Notes under the pieces: generated by a model | Databases searched by the model: none | What the model was told of the DNA's origin: nothing | Seen by the model: the letters and a program-made list of their open reading frames with translations, nothing else | NCBI RefSeq assembly: GCF_000300455.3 | Contig: NZ_CP007215.2 | Location: forward strand, 2,604,001 to 2,668,000 | Direction of reading: 5' to 3' | DNA from: Kosakonia sacchari SP1 | GTDB taxonomy: Bacteria > Pseudomonadota > Gammaproteobacteria > Enterobacterales > Enterobacteriaceae | Length of the DNA stretch: 64,000 bases | Translations under genes and position numbers: made by a program | Shown here: positions 36,895-45,448 of the stretch, piece by piece | How the letters are laid out: each line of letters begins with the position of its first letter | Position numbering within the stretch: position 1 is the stretch's first letter

Positions 36895-36972
36895 AACGCC
36901 ACTCCGGATCGGTAATGGCGCCATTTAACGTGGCGTGCGTCGAGAATCACTCCACGTTTCGTCAAGAATTCA

Positions 36973-38169
36973 TCAAGAGTGCAATTTTTTTTCACCGCTG
37001 CCATCTGCCGGGAGCGTGATGCTGATCCGCAACCCACCTTTTTCCGGCAGCGCCGCGCTGATACTGCCACCGTGGGCAACACATATCGCCCGCGCAATAG
37101 AAAGCCCGAGCCCGCTGCCGCCGGAATGCCTGGCGCGGGAGGTTTCCGCGCGGGTAAAGCGATCGAACATGATTAGCAGAAAATCGCTTTCCACGCCCGG
37201 TCCGTCATCCTCAAAATCGATCCGCCACGCGTTACCCTGCTTACTGAGGTGGATGGCAAGCTGACCGCCCCGCCGGCCATAACGCAGCGCATTTTCCATC
37301 AGCACGGTAAAGACCTGTCCCAGCCGGAACGCATCGCCAGTAAACAGCGAAGATGAACGGGAGGTCACCGCCATGGTCATTCCTGCGGCATCAGCCTGCG
37401 GTTTCAGCCAGGCGACCCGCTCACCTAACAGATCTTCCAGCGACAGCGGCTGAAGATGAAGCGTCAGTTGACCAGCATCGGCCAGCGAGAGCAGATGCAG
37501 CTCATCCGTAAGGCGGCTCAGGTGCTGCAGCTGTTTCATCACCATCCCCAGTTGTTGCTGGCTGGGTTCGAAGACGCCATCGAGCATCCCTTGCAGGCGA
37601 CCAATGGCCGCTGTTAGCGGTGAGCGCAGCTCGTGCGCCATCGCAACGTGCGACGCGCGCAGCTCCCGGTCGTAGCGCGCCAGCTGGCGGGTCATGTCGT
37701 TAAAATCGCTGGCAAAACGTACCACTTCGGCGGGCGCATCTTTTACCAGATCCGCCTGGCTGCCAAATTCGCCTTGTGTGACTTCATCGGCCGCTTCACG
37801 CAGATGGCTGAACTGTAAAGAGAGTGGCCGGGCGTAACGTAGCCCCATAATCACAATAAAGGGGATCATCACCAGTACCAGTACGCCAACCATGATCCAG
37901 TCGGCAGAGGCAATGGACGGCTTCGAATAGCTTATCCCCCACCATTTATCGACGATTTCATGAAAGCGATCCGGGTTCGCCTGCGGATTATCCAGCAGAA
38001 CGAGAAACTCCGCCTTCACCGCAGACGGCATATCATGCAAAACCCAGTAGTTTTGCACGGCATAACGCAGCCACATACACAGAGCAATGACAATAACAGC
38101 GCCGATAGCCAGCGCGATGATGCGCGCGCAAATCCAGCGCCACAGCGATTGATGAGCAGGATTTTTCAT
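36973..38169 (-). CDS. Sensor histidine kinase of the RND operon
   Basis: 398 residues: helix (about 13-35), short periplasmic loop (about 36-90), second helix (about 92-112), HAMP, then HisKA with the phospho-acceptor His in VAMAHELRSPLTAAIGR, and HATPase with the N box MENALRYG, G1 box DDGPGVESDF and G2 box GGSGLGLSIARAI. It should phosphorylate the response regulator encoded just before it (4-base overlap) and so control the efflux genes that follow. The stimulus is unknown. Confidence 0.9.
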   Translation of the reverse strand: MKNPAHQSLWRWICARIIALAIGAVIVIALCMWLRYAVQNYWVLHDMPSAVKAEFLVLLDNPQANPDRFHEIVDKWWGISYSKPSIASADWIMVGVLVLVMIPFIVIMGLRYARPLSLQFSHLREAADEVTQGEFGSQADLVKDAPAEVVRFASDFNDMTRQLARYDRELRASHVAMAHELRSPLTAAIGRLQGMLDGVFEPSQQQLGMVMKQLQHLSRLTDELHLLSLADAGQLTLHLQPLSLEDLLGERVAWLKPQADAAGMTMAVTSRSSSLFTGDAFRLGQVFTVLMENALRYGRRGGQLAIHLSKQGNAWRIDFEDDGPGVESDFLLIMFDRFTRAETSRARHSGGSGLGLSIARAICVAHGGSISAALPEKGGLRISITLPADGSGEKKLHS

Positions 38170-38861
38170 GGCTGGCGGAACCGGTAGCCAATACCGCGCA
38201 CATTCGCTAAAACGCTGGTAACGCCCGCGTTTTCCAGCTTTTTGCGCAAATTGTAGACATGCGTATCGACCACGCGCTCCAGCGCTTCGCTCTCCGGCAA
38301 ACAGTGTTCCAGCAAGTGCTGGCGGGAAAACGGCAAGGTCGGGTGGCGCATTAGCGTTATCAGAATCGAAAACTCCGTTGGCGTCAGATCCAGGCTGCGG
38401 ACACTGTTTTCAGCCTGCGTGACCGTTGCGGTGATGGCGACGGTATCCACTTCCAGCGTTTGCCAGCGGAGCACCTCTTCTTGCACGGCCGTTCGTTTAC
38501 TGCGCCGCAGCACCGCCTGCACGCGCGCTACCACTTCGCCTGGATGATACGGTTTCACCACATAATCATCGGCCCCGTATCGCAACGCCCCTATGCGCTC
38601 AGAGGTATCCCCCATAGCAGTGACCATGATCACCGGGACATCGCTAATGCGTCGCAGCGCCGCCAGCACTTCGGTGCCATTCATGCCCGGCAACATAATA
38701 TCCAGTAAGATCAGATCAGGTTTCCAGCGCTGCGCCATGTCCAGCCCTGTCAGCCCATCCCCGGCCAGCGAAACGGCATAGTTTTCACGTCGCAGATAGG
38801 CTTCCAGTACGCCAGCCGCGTCGGCATCATCTTCAATCACAAGCACTCTACGGGATATCAT
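38166..38861 (-). CDS. OmpR/PhoB-family response regulator of the RND operon
   Basis: 231 residues. Receiver domain (about 1-120) with acidic pocket VIEDDADA, phospho-acceptor Asp in LILLDIMLPGMNG, and Lys in YVVKPYHPGEVV; winged-helix DNA-binding domain (about 135-229, DLTPTEFSILITLM, VDTHVYNLRKKLE, VRGIGYRF). First gene of a four-gene run regulator-kinase-adaptor-RND. Divergent from the MipA gene, so one 120-base intergenic region could hold its operator for both. Confidence 0.9.
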   Translation of the reverse strand: MISRRVLVIEDDADAAGVLEAYLRRENYAVSLAGDGLTGLDMAQRWKPDLILLDIMLPGMNGTEVLAALRRISDVPVIMVTAMGDTSERIGALRYGADDYVVKPYHPGEVVARVQAVLRRSKRTAVQEEVLRWQTLEVDTVAITATVTQAENSVRSLDLTPTEFSILITLMRHPTLPFSRQHLLEHCLPESEALERVVDTHVYNLRKKLENAGVTSVLANVRGIGYRFRQP

Positions 38862-38981
38862 TTGCTTACCTTGACCATTTCTTAATAATTCCCTGACCGT
38901 TTATTGATATGACCTGTCTATATTCCCCGTCAGGACATGGCGAACCTTCGCCGCAGCATACTATCCCACCAGCGAGATGTG

Positions 38982-39773
38982 ATGATGATAATGAGAAAAA
39001 CCGTGTTGTATAGCGCCTGTCCACTGCTGGCTCTGTTTGCCTCCACGGCCAGGGCCGATGACACTCCCGCCGTGCAAAACGGAGTGACGGTGGGCATTGG
39101 CGGCGAGTATGCGCCGCGCTACAGCGGTTCAGACAAGCAACGTGTCCAGGTGGTTCCACTGATTCAGGCCCGCGATAATGCGCTCTTTTTTGATTCGCAA
39201 AAAGGGCTGGGTTATGACCTGCAAACCGACAATGGTTTTTATCTCGAACATACGCTGGGTTATGCGTTAGGCCGCGCCGATCGTGATTCTGGCTGGCGGG
39301 ACGGTGCAGAAAACTTAAAAGGCATGGGCAATATTGATGCCACGCTGAATACCGCGCTGGCGGTTGGCTGGCAAGCCACGGACTGGCTGGTGCTGGAAAG
39401 CAAAGCTACCCTGCCACTTACCGATAGCCAGGGCGTACAGTATCAGGCGTCCCTCACCTTGCTGCCGGTGCAGACCACCCGCGATACGCTGGCTTTCCAG
39501 TCTGCCGCGCTGTTTGGCGATAGCCGATATATGAATACGTTTTACGGTGTCAGCCAAAAGCAAAGTCTGCGTTCCGGCTATGCGCGCTACCACGCAGAAC
39601 AGGGATTTTATGGGATCGATAATAGCCTGACGTGGAGCCATCAATTTGATGCCCACTGGGGAACATTGCTGAGCGCCAATTACACCTGGCTGAACGATCA
39701 CGCGGCGGACAGCCCAATTGTGCTGCGTCGTAACGAAGGCTCAGCGGTCATTGCCATTACGTATACTTTTTGA
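38982..39773 (+). CDS. MipA/OmpV-family outer membrane protein
   Basis: About 263 residues with a signal peptide (MRKTVLYSACPLLALFASTARA) and a mature beta-barrel of alternating amphipathic strands ending in the typical C-terminal aromatic pattern (AVIAITYTF). The family includes MipA (MltA-interacting scaffold) and OmpV. Position divergent from the two-component efflux operon suggests shared control; in other bacteria MipA-type genes often accompany such regulators. The ATG at 38982 fits GCGAG five bases upstream; 38985 and 38991 are alternatives. Confidence 0.85.
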   Translation: MMIMRKTVLYSACPLLALFASTARADDTPAVQNGVTVGIGGEYAPRYSGSDKQRVQVVPLIQARDNALFFDSQKGLGYDLQTDNGFYLEHTLGYALGRADRDSGWRDGAENLKGMGNIDATLNTALAVGWQATDWLVLESKATLPLTDSQGVQYQASLTLLPVQTTRDTLAFQSAALFGDSRYMNTFYGVSQKQSLRSGYARYHAEQGFYGIDNSLTWSHQFDAHWGTLLSANYTWLNDHAADSPIVLRRNEGSAVIAITYTF

Positions 39774-39788
39774 AAGGTGCGGGAAAAG

Positions 39789-39881
39789 ATGGACAAAAAC
39801 GATTATCAGTTTCTGGCAAAAATATGGTTTGCCTGCGGTGTCGTTTACCTGGCGGCTTATTTGACCTATATCAGCAGTTAA
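39789..39881 (+). CDS. Candidate 30-residue membrane microprotein after the MipA gene
   Basis: ATG at 39789, TAA at 39879: MDKNDYQFLAKIWFACGVVY then LAAYLTYISS. A charged N-terminus is followed by one hydrophobic helix of about 17 residues with a single Cys. GGGAAAAG lies four bases before the ATG and only 15 bases separate it from the MipA stop, so it should be on the same transcript. No match known to me. Confidence 0.6.
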   Translation: MDKNDYQFLAKIWFACGVVYLAAYLTYISS

Positions 39882-40353
39882 TCGTAAAAATGCTGTAGCA
39901 GTAGCCGTAGTGAATGCCGCGCTGGACACAGAACGCCGTGCGGCATACAAAAAAGTGGCGATATCTGTCTGGTTTGATGTATTTCTTATGCAATATTTCT
40001 GAAGTACTTACTTAGGTGATTATTTATTTTCTGGCAATAAATATTGCTCTATAGATCGGTGAGTTACGTTTTATTGCCAGTATACATCTTATTTACGCGG
40101 TTTCTGTCGCCAATGAGATTTCTTTAATTTACGTTAACAATATCACTTTCATTCAAAAAAATTGCTGCATCAAAATTATACAATATATCAACGATCGATC
40201 AGGCAACTATTGATAGATATAAACTATTGCTTTTCATTTTTATTAAGATTTTAACGATCGATCTCTAATCAATACCTTCTCATGGCCGATAAAACCTAGA
40301 TGCCGACCGCTATAGCGGCCAGGCATGCAGATAAATTTCACTAAGGGAAGACC
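39882..40353. promoter_or_regulatory. Long AT-rich control region upstream of the chemoreceptor gene, with two copies of AACGATCGATC
   Basis: About 470 bases without a gene. The 11-base word AACGATCGATC (containing palindromic GATCGATC) occurs at 40190-40200 and again at 40253-40263, same orientation, 63 bases (six helical turns) apart, just upstream of the flagellar-type promoter. A small inverted repeat (CCGCTATAGCGG, about 40305-40316) lies in the leader. These may be sites for a regulator that loops or binds as a dimer pair. Confidence 0.5.
40266..40292 (+). promoter_or_regulatory. Sigma-28 (FliA) type promoter of the chemoreceptor gene
   Basis: GCCGATAA at 40285-40292 is a perfect sigma-28 -10 element. 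Eleven bases upstream is TAATCAAT, a partial match to TAAAGTTT. Transcription would start near 40300, about 50 bases before the ATG, giving co-expression with flagella. Confidence 0.75.
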
Positions 40354-41925
40354 ATGGAAAATACAACAACGATCAGTAAGCCAAAGGGTATAAGTATCAG
40401 AAATAAGATAATGCTATCTTTCGGGATATTATTATTGTTATTACTTTTTATTGCCGGAAATGCGATTTACCGGCTTGATGAAGCGAAAAATAAAATATCC
40501 AAGATCGTCACCGAAGATTATCCCACCACCGCGCTGGGTAATAATTTAATCCGCGATGTTAATGGCTCAACAACGCTATTTCTTAATGCGATCATTGAAA
40601 AAGATGCCGCCAAAAAAGCGCAGTTGATTACAGATCTTGCCGCAAAGTCTGAAAAAATAAGCGAACTCTATAAGCAACTGAATCAGCAAGCCGATGATGA
40701 GGCTTCTCAGGCGCTGTTAGAGAAAATTACCGCCGCGCGCAGCCTCTATATTCAGTCGCGTAGCAAAGTTATGGGTAATATACAAACCGACCCTGATGCA
40801 GCCATCACCGAATATTCAACCCATACGCGTGCTTACGAAAGCCAGTATGTAGAGAAGATCAATAGCTTTATCAGCCTGCAGCGGGATGAAATGCAAACGT
40901 CATATAGTGATTTTTTGCATGATTACAACCTGAGCCGAATGGTGATGATCCTCATTACCCTCGTCTGTTTTATATTCGGCATTATCATGGCAATCATTAT
41001 TTCACGTGCCATTGTTGGTCCTATTCAACATGCCGTTGATGCGGCTATTCGAATTGCGAAAGGTGATTTGGGCACCGAGATCAAAGTCACCTCTAAAGAC
41101 GAAACGGGGCTACTGACCGGCGCAATCGGCCATATGCAGGAGGAGCTGAAAAAAATTGTTCTGGAGATCCGCAGCGGCGCGGAAAATATCGCCACTGGCG
41201 CATCGCAGATCATGGCCGGCACGCGCGATTTGTCTGCCCGTACGGAAGAACAAGCGAGTTCCATTGAGCAAACTGCCGCCTCCATGGAGCAAATCTCATC
41301 AACGGTTAAGAATACGGGTGATAATACGGCAAATGCGTCACAGCTTTCTGCAAGAGCCAGTGATGCGGCGAAAGATAACGGCAAATTGATGACCTCGCTG
41401 ACTCAGGAAATCCACAACATCAGCAGCTCGGCGGACAAAATGTCTGACATCATTAATTTGATTGATTCTATCGCCTTCCAGACCAATATCCTGGCACTTA
41501 ACGCCGCAGTTGAAGCTGCGCGCGCAGGTGAACACGGCAAAGGGTTTGCCGTGGTGGCGCAGGAAGTTCGCAATCTGGCGCAGAAAACGGCGAACTCGTC
41601 GAAAGATATTCGTGCGCTGATTGAAAACTCGACGCAGCAGAGCGTGCGCGGCCTGGAAATGGTGCGTCAGGTGAACGGTAAAATGGACGAAATGGTCGAG
41701 AACGTGGATAACGTCTCCAGCATTCTGAAAGAGATCGAACAAGCGAGCCTCGAACAGAGTGATGGCGTACAGCAAATCAATATTGCGATCGGTCAGATTG
41801 ATACCACGACCCAGCAAAACGCGGCGCTGGTCGAAGAGTCGGTTGCCGCGTCTGAAATGCTCAACGAACAAGCCAGAGTGATGAAAGATCTGGTGAGTGT
41901 TTTCAGGGTTCCGGCGGGTGCTTGA
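40354..41925 (+). CDS. Methyl-accepting chemotaxis protein
   Basis: 523 residues: helix (about 19-38), periplasmic four-helix-bundle ligand domain (about 40-190), second helix (about 193-215), HAMP (about 216-268) and the cytoplasmic coiled-coil signalling domain with the conserved tip (IDSIAFQTNILALNAAVEAARAGE, then GKGFAVVAQEVRNLA). Glu/Gln-rich methylation segments flank the tip. The C-terminus ends RVPAGA without the NWETF-type CheR/CheB tether, so it depends on a tethered receptor for adaptation. Ligand unknown. AAGGGAAG precedes the ATG. Confidence 0.93.
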   Translation: MENTTTISKPKGISIRNKIMLSFGILLLLLLFIAGNAIYRLDEAKNKISKIVTEDYPTTALGNNLIRDVNGSTTLFLNAIIEKDAAKKAQLITDLAAKSEKISELYKQLNQQADDEASQALLEKITAARSLYIQSRSKVMGNIQTDPDAAITEYSTHTRAYESQYVEKINSFISLQRDEMQTSYSDFLHDYNLSRMVMILITLVCFIFGIIMAIIISRAIVGPIQHAVDAAIRIAKGDLGTEIKVTSKDETGLLTGAIGHMQEELKKIVLEIRSGAENIATGASQIMAGTRDLSARTEEQASSIEQTAASMEQISSTVKNTGDNTANASQLSARASDAAKDNGKLMTSLTQEIHNISSSADKMSDIINLIDSIAFQTNILALNAAVEAARAGEHGKGFAVVAQEVRNLAQKTANSSKDIRALIENSTQQSVRGLEMVRQVNGKMDEMVENVDNVSSILKEIEQASLEQSDGVQQINIAIGQIDTTTQQNAALVEESVAASEMLNEQARVMKDLVSVFRVPAGA

Positions 41926-41950
41926 TCCGTTTCGATAACCTTGTGTCCGA

Positions 41951-41987
41951 TTCCCCCTCAGCCAAAAAGCGACTGGCTGAGGGGGAA
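41951..41987 (+). terminator. Hairpin terminator after the chemoreceptor gene
   Basis: A 13-base perfect stem, TTCCCCCTCAGCC with GGCTGAGGGGGAA, around an 11-base loop. There is no long T-run after it, so efficiency is uncertain. Confidence 0.6.
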
Positions 41988-42113
41988 ACACCGAAAACCT
42001 AACCGTGGAAGGAAAAAAGAGGTGACCTGACTTACGCCTGCATCAGGTGGCATAAAACAGGTTCACCGTGCAGAGCCCAATTCAGGCGCGATGCCCCTGG
42101 CCTGCTCCCCTAT

Positions 42114-44996
42114 TTAATGTAACAACTGCGAGCTGGTTGGCGCTTTATATCGCTGCATATAAAATTTTAATTCATCAATAAATTCACTCTCTGAAATCGC
42201 ATTGGTATTAATTTTTTTGGCAATATCCTGTGAGAAGTCAATAAAATCTCTCACATTGTTTTCATGCCCCACCAGTGCGGCTCTGCCTATATTTTCAAGA
42301 GAAAGTTTAAGATTCCATCCTTTATCATGTTTCGCTTTTCTTTTTACCGTGTTTTTTAAAAAATTCGTCGCCATTGCCTCGGCGCTGGCCAATGGCATTT
42401 CTATCCCTTCCAGTAAAATCATCTCTGGTTTCTTCGGCGCGATAGCGGCGGCCTCATCAACGGCTTTGATGCTGTTTTCTGACACGGAATGAAGTGCCAC
42501 CGCACTTTCCATATGCTCCCCCTGAACATTTTCAGCGGGTTCTTTAAAATCGCTTTGTTTGATTTTTTCTATTGCTTCCTTTTTTTGCTCTTCGGTAAAG
42601 ACTCGGCGCCCTCTTTTACGCCGGGTATTGCTGGCCATTGCTGTCAGGCTACTTTCCGTTACGTCATCTGCCTGAGCCAGCGCTTCATCCGTCGAAATTG
42701 CCGAAATTTCCGCTGCGCTCTCTTCCACCGGAGAAGCGGTGATCGGTGTGGGTTCACTCTTCTCAGACGGATTCACGCGCAGGGCTTCCAGCGCCTGGCT
42801 CATTTCTTCAGGGCTAAATACTCTGCGTCGTCTGTCGTTTCTTTTACTGTTTTTTATCTCCGTATTACCAGAAATGGACGCTGACGGACTGGATCCTTGC
42901 TCTTCGTCATCCAGCGCCTTCCGCGGCATTAATCCGTCTTTATCGCTCAAGGTCACAGGATTATTTCTGACCATTCTGTAGAGATTCAGCCCATCAAGCG
43001 TTCCTGCCCGATCGCTGGACAGCCATCGCCCCGTCCACGGCTGGTAGTAGCGGAACCCGTAGTAATACAGCCCCGTAGCGTCACGCTCTTTGCCGGAGTA
43101 CCTCATGGTTTTGTAATTTACTTCGGCCTGGCTGCGCGCCGTCAGGAGAGCGGTTCCCCCGTACGGGTAATACTCTTCCATGCTGATGATTTCACCCTCT
43201 CCGCTCAGCTCAAGCTGGCTGCTGCCGACCAGGTTATCGTAACTGTAGCGTGTCTGGTCGTTCGCGATGTCTGCGGGCTTGCCGCTCTCCCAGTGCAGCA
43301 CACGCACCTGCGCCCGTCCGGCCTCGCCGACGATAATCACCTGCAAGCTTTCTTCTGCAGCGCCGTTTGTGGTACTTCGCAGCTCCAGCCCCGGCAGGTA
43401 AAGCACTCGCTGCGTCTGCGTACTACCGCTGGTCTTCTGTATGCCGACTTTCAGGAGCCGCTGGCTACCGCCGTCATAGCGGTAGCTTTCCTGATCGTCT
43501 GCGCTGTCGTCACGCGTCACCGGGCTCACCCTCTGTAACTCGTTACGCGACGTCCAGACCAGGGGCTGCCCCGCCAGCAGCTGTTTCTGTTGTCCACCCG
43601 CCGTGAACAGGGCATCCACATCAGACGGATTAGTGGTCAGTGTGCTTAATACTCCCCGGTTACTGCGATCGCTGACGGTAATATCGGTCGTGTAACTGTG
43701 GTTCGTCGCGGGTGCGCTGTGGCGTATCTGGATCAGGTTGCCGCCATTGTCATAACGATAGGTGCGGATAAAACAAGTATATGCAGAGCTGTCTGTCGGA
43801 AGGGGAACAATGAAGGACGGTAAATTACTGCCCTGCTGATCGGCATTTGCCATCTCACGCCCGGTGGCGCTAATCAGCTGATACAGGCTATCGTAGCTGT
43901 AGGTATTTTCAGGTACGACTTTCTGATTGCGCCAGAAACGGGTCTCTTCCGCATCGTTGCTGATGCTAAGCACATTGCCCACTGGATCATATTCATAACG
44001 TAGATCCTGCAACACTTTCGCACCGGAAACATGACCCTCCGGGCGCGCCGTTTTTATCCCGACCAGGCGCTGCGTCTCCGGTTCATAAAGGTATGTCGTC
44101 ACCACGCCATTACCGTGCTCCTCACGCAACTTCTGACCCGCCGCAGAGTACGTCAGGGACTTCACGATAATTTGTTCTGTGCCACCTTTCACTGTCAGCC
44201 AACTGCCGGACATCATTCCAGCCACATCGTACGCCATACGTTGCTGATGACCCGCTGCGTCGGTGGTCGACAAAATTGCCCCGGTGGCATCGGAGGTTGT
44301 CAGAGTGATATAGGTTTTCGCCTCCAGCACGTCGTTCCATGCGGAAGCATCCTGACCTTGCCAGTTGACCTCCGTGTTCGGGTCGTCCGCATCTTTCAGC
44401 AGATGGCGGGTGACACAGAGAAGCACGCCCGTCAGAGCAACGCTGTCGCGCTGTATAAGACCTGCGGTGTCGTAATAGCTAACAACCAGTCCGGCAAGGT
44501 TCTGCGCCTTCTCCGCATCGCTGTTACCGGCATAGACAAAGCGCTCTGCAATGCGGCCAGCTTCACCGTTGACCTGCTCGGTGATACTTATCGGGCGGCC
44601 CGGCAACGAAGCGTCCTCGTACTGCCAGGTTCGGGTCACGGCCTGATTTCTGTTTTCTGTACCATCGTCAGCGGTGTCAATATTGCTGATTGTCATAAAC
44701 GATCGACCCGCAGCATCGTTCAGCGCCACGGACGTTCCGTTGTCAACACCCTGTGTACGCAGAACGTTTCCGGTCAGGCCAGTCAGATAGCTGAAGTTTG
44801 CAAGGCCAGTGTCGTATAGGCGCGGATCTGCGCTCTGCAGTAAAAAACCACGAGCGTTGTACTGGTGGTGGGTGGTGCGCTCACTGGTGGTGTCCGGCGA
44901 GTCGGGATGACGATGATACGAGACTTCGCGGACGATCAGGCCACGGTTGTCGAGAACCGTGACCATCGGGGTTTTGCTGAATAAAGATGTGCTCAT
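42114..44996 (-). CDS. Rhs/TcC-like toxin with repeated basic motif at the C-terminus (rhs3)
   Basis: 960 residues. The shell (1-688) is of the same type as rhs1 and rhs2 (start MSTSLFSKTPMVTVLDNRG, core YYQPWTGRWLSSDRAGTLDGLNLYR) but clearly diverged. The core has SDRAG where the other two have SADPAG, so one conserved Pro is lost. Residues 689-960 are unique: acidic/Ser-rich and low complexity, with two related basic blocks, RRRRVFSPEE (722-731) and RKRGRRVFTEE (793-803), each followed by an Ala/Glu/Lys helix, and a compact tail (about 858-960). No enzyme motif recognised. Ribosome site AGGAGATT. Confidence 0.83.
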   Translation of the reverse strand: MSTSLFSKTPMVTVLDNRGLIVREVSYHRHPDSPDTTSERTTHHQYNARGFLLQSADPRLYDTGLANFSYLTGLTGNVLRTQGVDNGTSVALNDAAGRSFMTISNIDTADDGTENRNQAVTRTWQYEDASLPGRPISITEQVNGEAGRIAERFVYAGNSDAEKAQNLAGLVVSYYDTAGLIQRDSVALTGVLLCVTRHLLKDADDPNTEVNWQGQDASAWNDVLEAKTYITLTTSDATGAILSTTDAAGHQQRMAYDVAGMMSGSWLTVKGGTEQIIVKSLTYSAAGQKLREEHGNGVVTTYLYEPETQRLVGIKTARPEGHVSGAKVLQDLRYEYDPVGNVLSISNDAEETRFWRNQKVVPENTYSYDSLYQLISATGREMANADQQGSNLPSFIVPLPTDSSAYTCFIRTYRYDNGGNLIQIRHSAPATNHSYTTDITVSDRSNRGVLSTLTTNPSDVDALFTAGGQQKQLLAGQPLVWTSRNELQRVSPVTRDDSADDQESYRYDGGSQRLLKVGIQKTSGSTQTQRVLYLPGLELRSTTNGAAEESLQVIIVGEAGRAQVRVLHWESGKPADIANDQTRYSYDNLVGSSQLELSGEGEIISMEEYYPYGGTALLTARSQAEVNYKTMRYSGKERDATGLYYYGFRYYQPWTGRWLSSDRAGTLDGLNLYRMVRNNPVTLSDKDGLMPRKALDDEEQGSSPSASISGNTEIKNSKRNDRRRRVFSPEEMSQALEALRVNPSEKSEPTPITASPVEESAAEISAISTDEALAQADDVTESSLTAMASNTRRKRGRRVFTEEQKKEAIEKIKQSDFKEPAENVQGEHMESAVALHSVSENSIKAVDEAAAIAPKKPEMILLEGIEMPLASAEAMATNFLKNTVKRKAKHDKGWNLKLSLENIGRAALVGHENNVRDFIDFSQDIAKKINTNAISESEFIDELKFYMQRYKAPTSSQLLH

Positions 44997-45115
44997 AGGA
45001 ATCTCCTGGGAATAGTGTGCAGCCCGTCAGGCTACACAGAAAATCATAGGAGACTTGCACTGGAGTGGGTACTTTCAGGGCTGGCTACAAGGCAAACAGC
45101 TAATCCCTAAAACCG

Positions 45116-45385
45116 TTACGGTTTCCAGTGACACTCCAGGCCGCAAACCGTCTGGATGAAGCTGCACAGGGCTTGCGCGCCTTCAGCAATAGTCGGAAAG
45201 GTGGCCGAATGGTATATACCCTCGCCATCTGCGCCGAACAGATGCTGATATTCTGGCTTAACATCGATGGAAGTGAATCGCCTTAACGTCTCGCGATTGC
45301 AACGAATGCGGTAGCCATTTTTAAAGCGTTGTAACATATGTACACCGGTAGTGGTATTACCGGTGCTTCTGGCAATATTTAACAT
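45116..45385 (-). CDS. Small protein of unknown function upstream of rhs3
   Basis: 89 residues behind GAGGAGATGC. The N-terminal half is basic (MLQRFKNGYRIRCNRETLRRF), the C-terminal half neutral with two Cys (ALCSFIQTVCGLECHWKP contains three). No membrane segment or signal. It is read in the same direction as rhs3, 119 bases before it, and could be co-transcribed. I do not recognise it; an accessory or immunity role for the Rhs protein is only a guess from position. Confidence 0.6.
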   Translation of the reverse strand: MLNIARSTGNTTTGVHMLQRFKNGYRIRCNRETLRRFTSIDVKPEYQHLFGADGEGIYHSATFPTIAEGAQALCSFIQTVCGLECHWKP

Positions 45386-45448
45386 CTAAGCATCTCCTCA
45401 ATACGCGAAAAATAGTAACCCCCACATGACTGAACTTATGATGCTGTG

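Noticed and set aside
44031-44819. 262-codon open frame on the plus strand
   Set aside because: Antisense to the rhs3 shell; analogous frames appear antisense to rhs1 and rhs2, as expected from GC-rich codon use.
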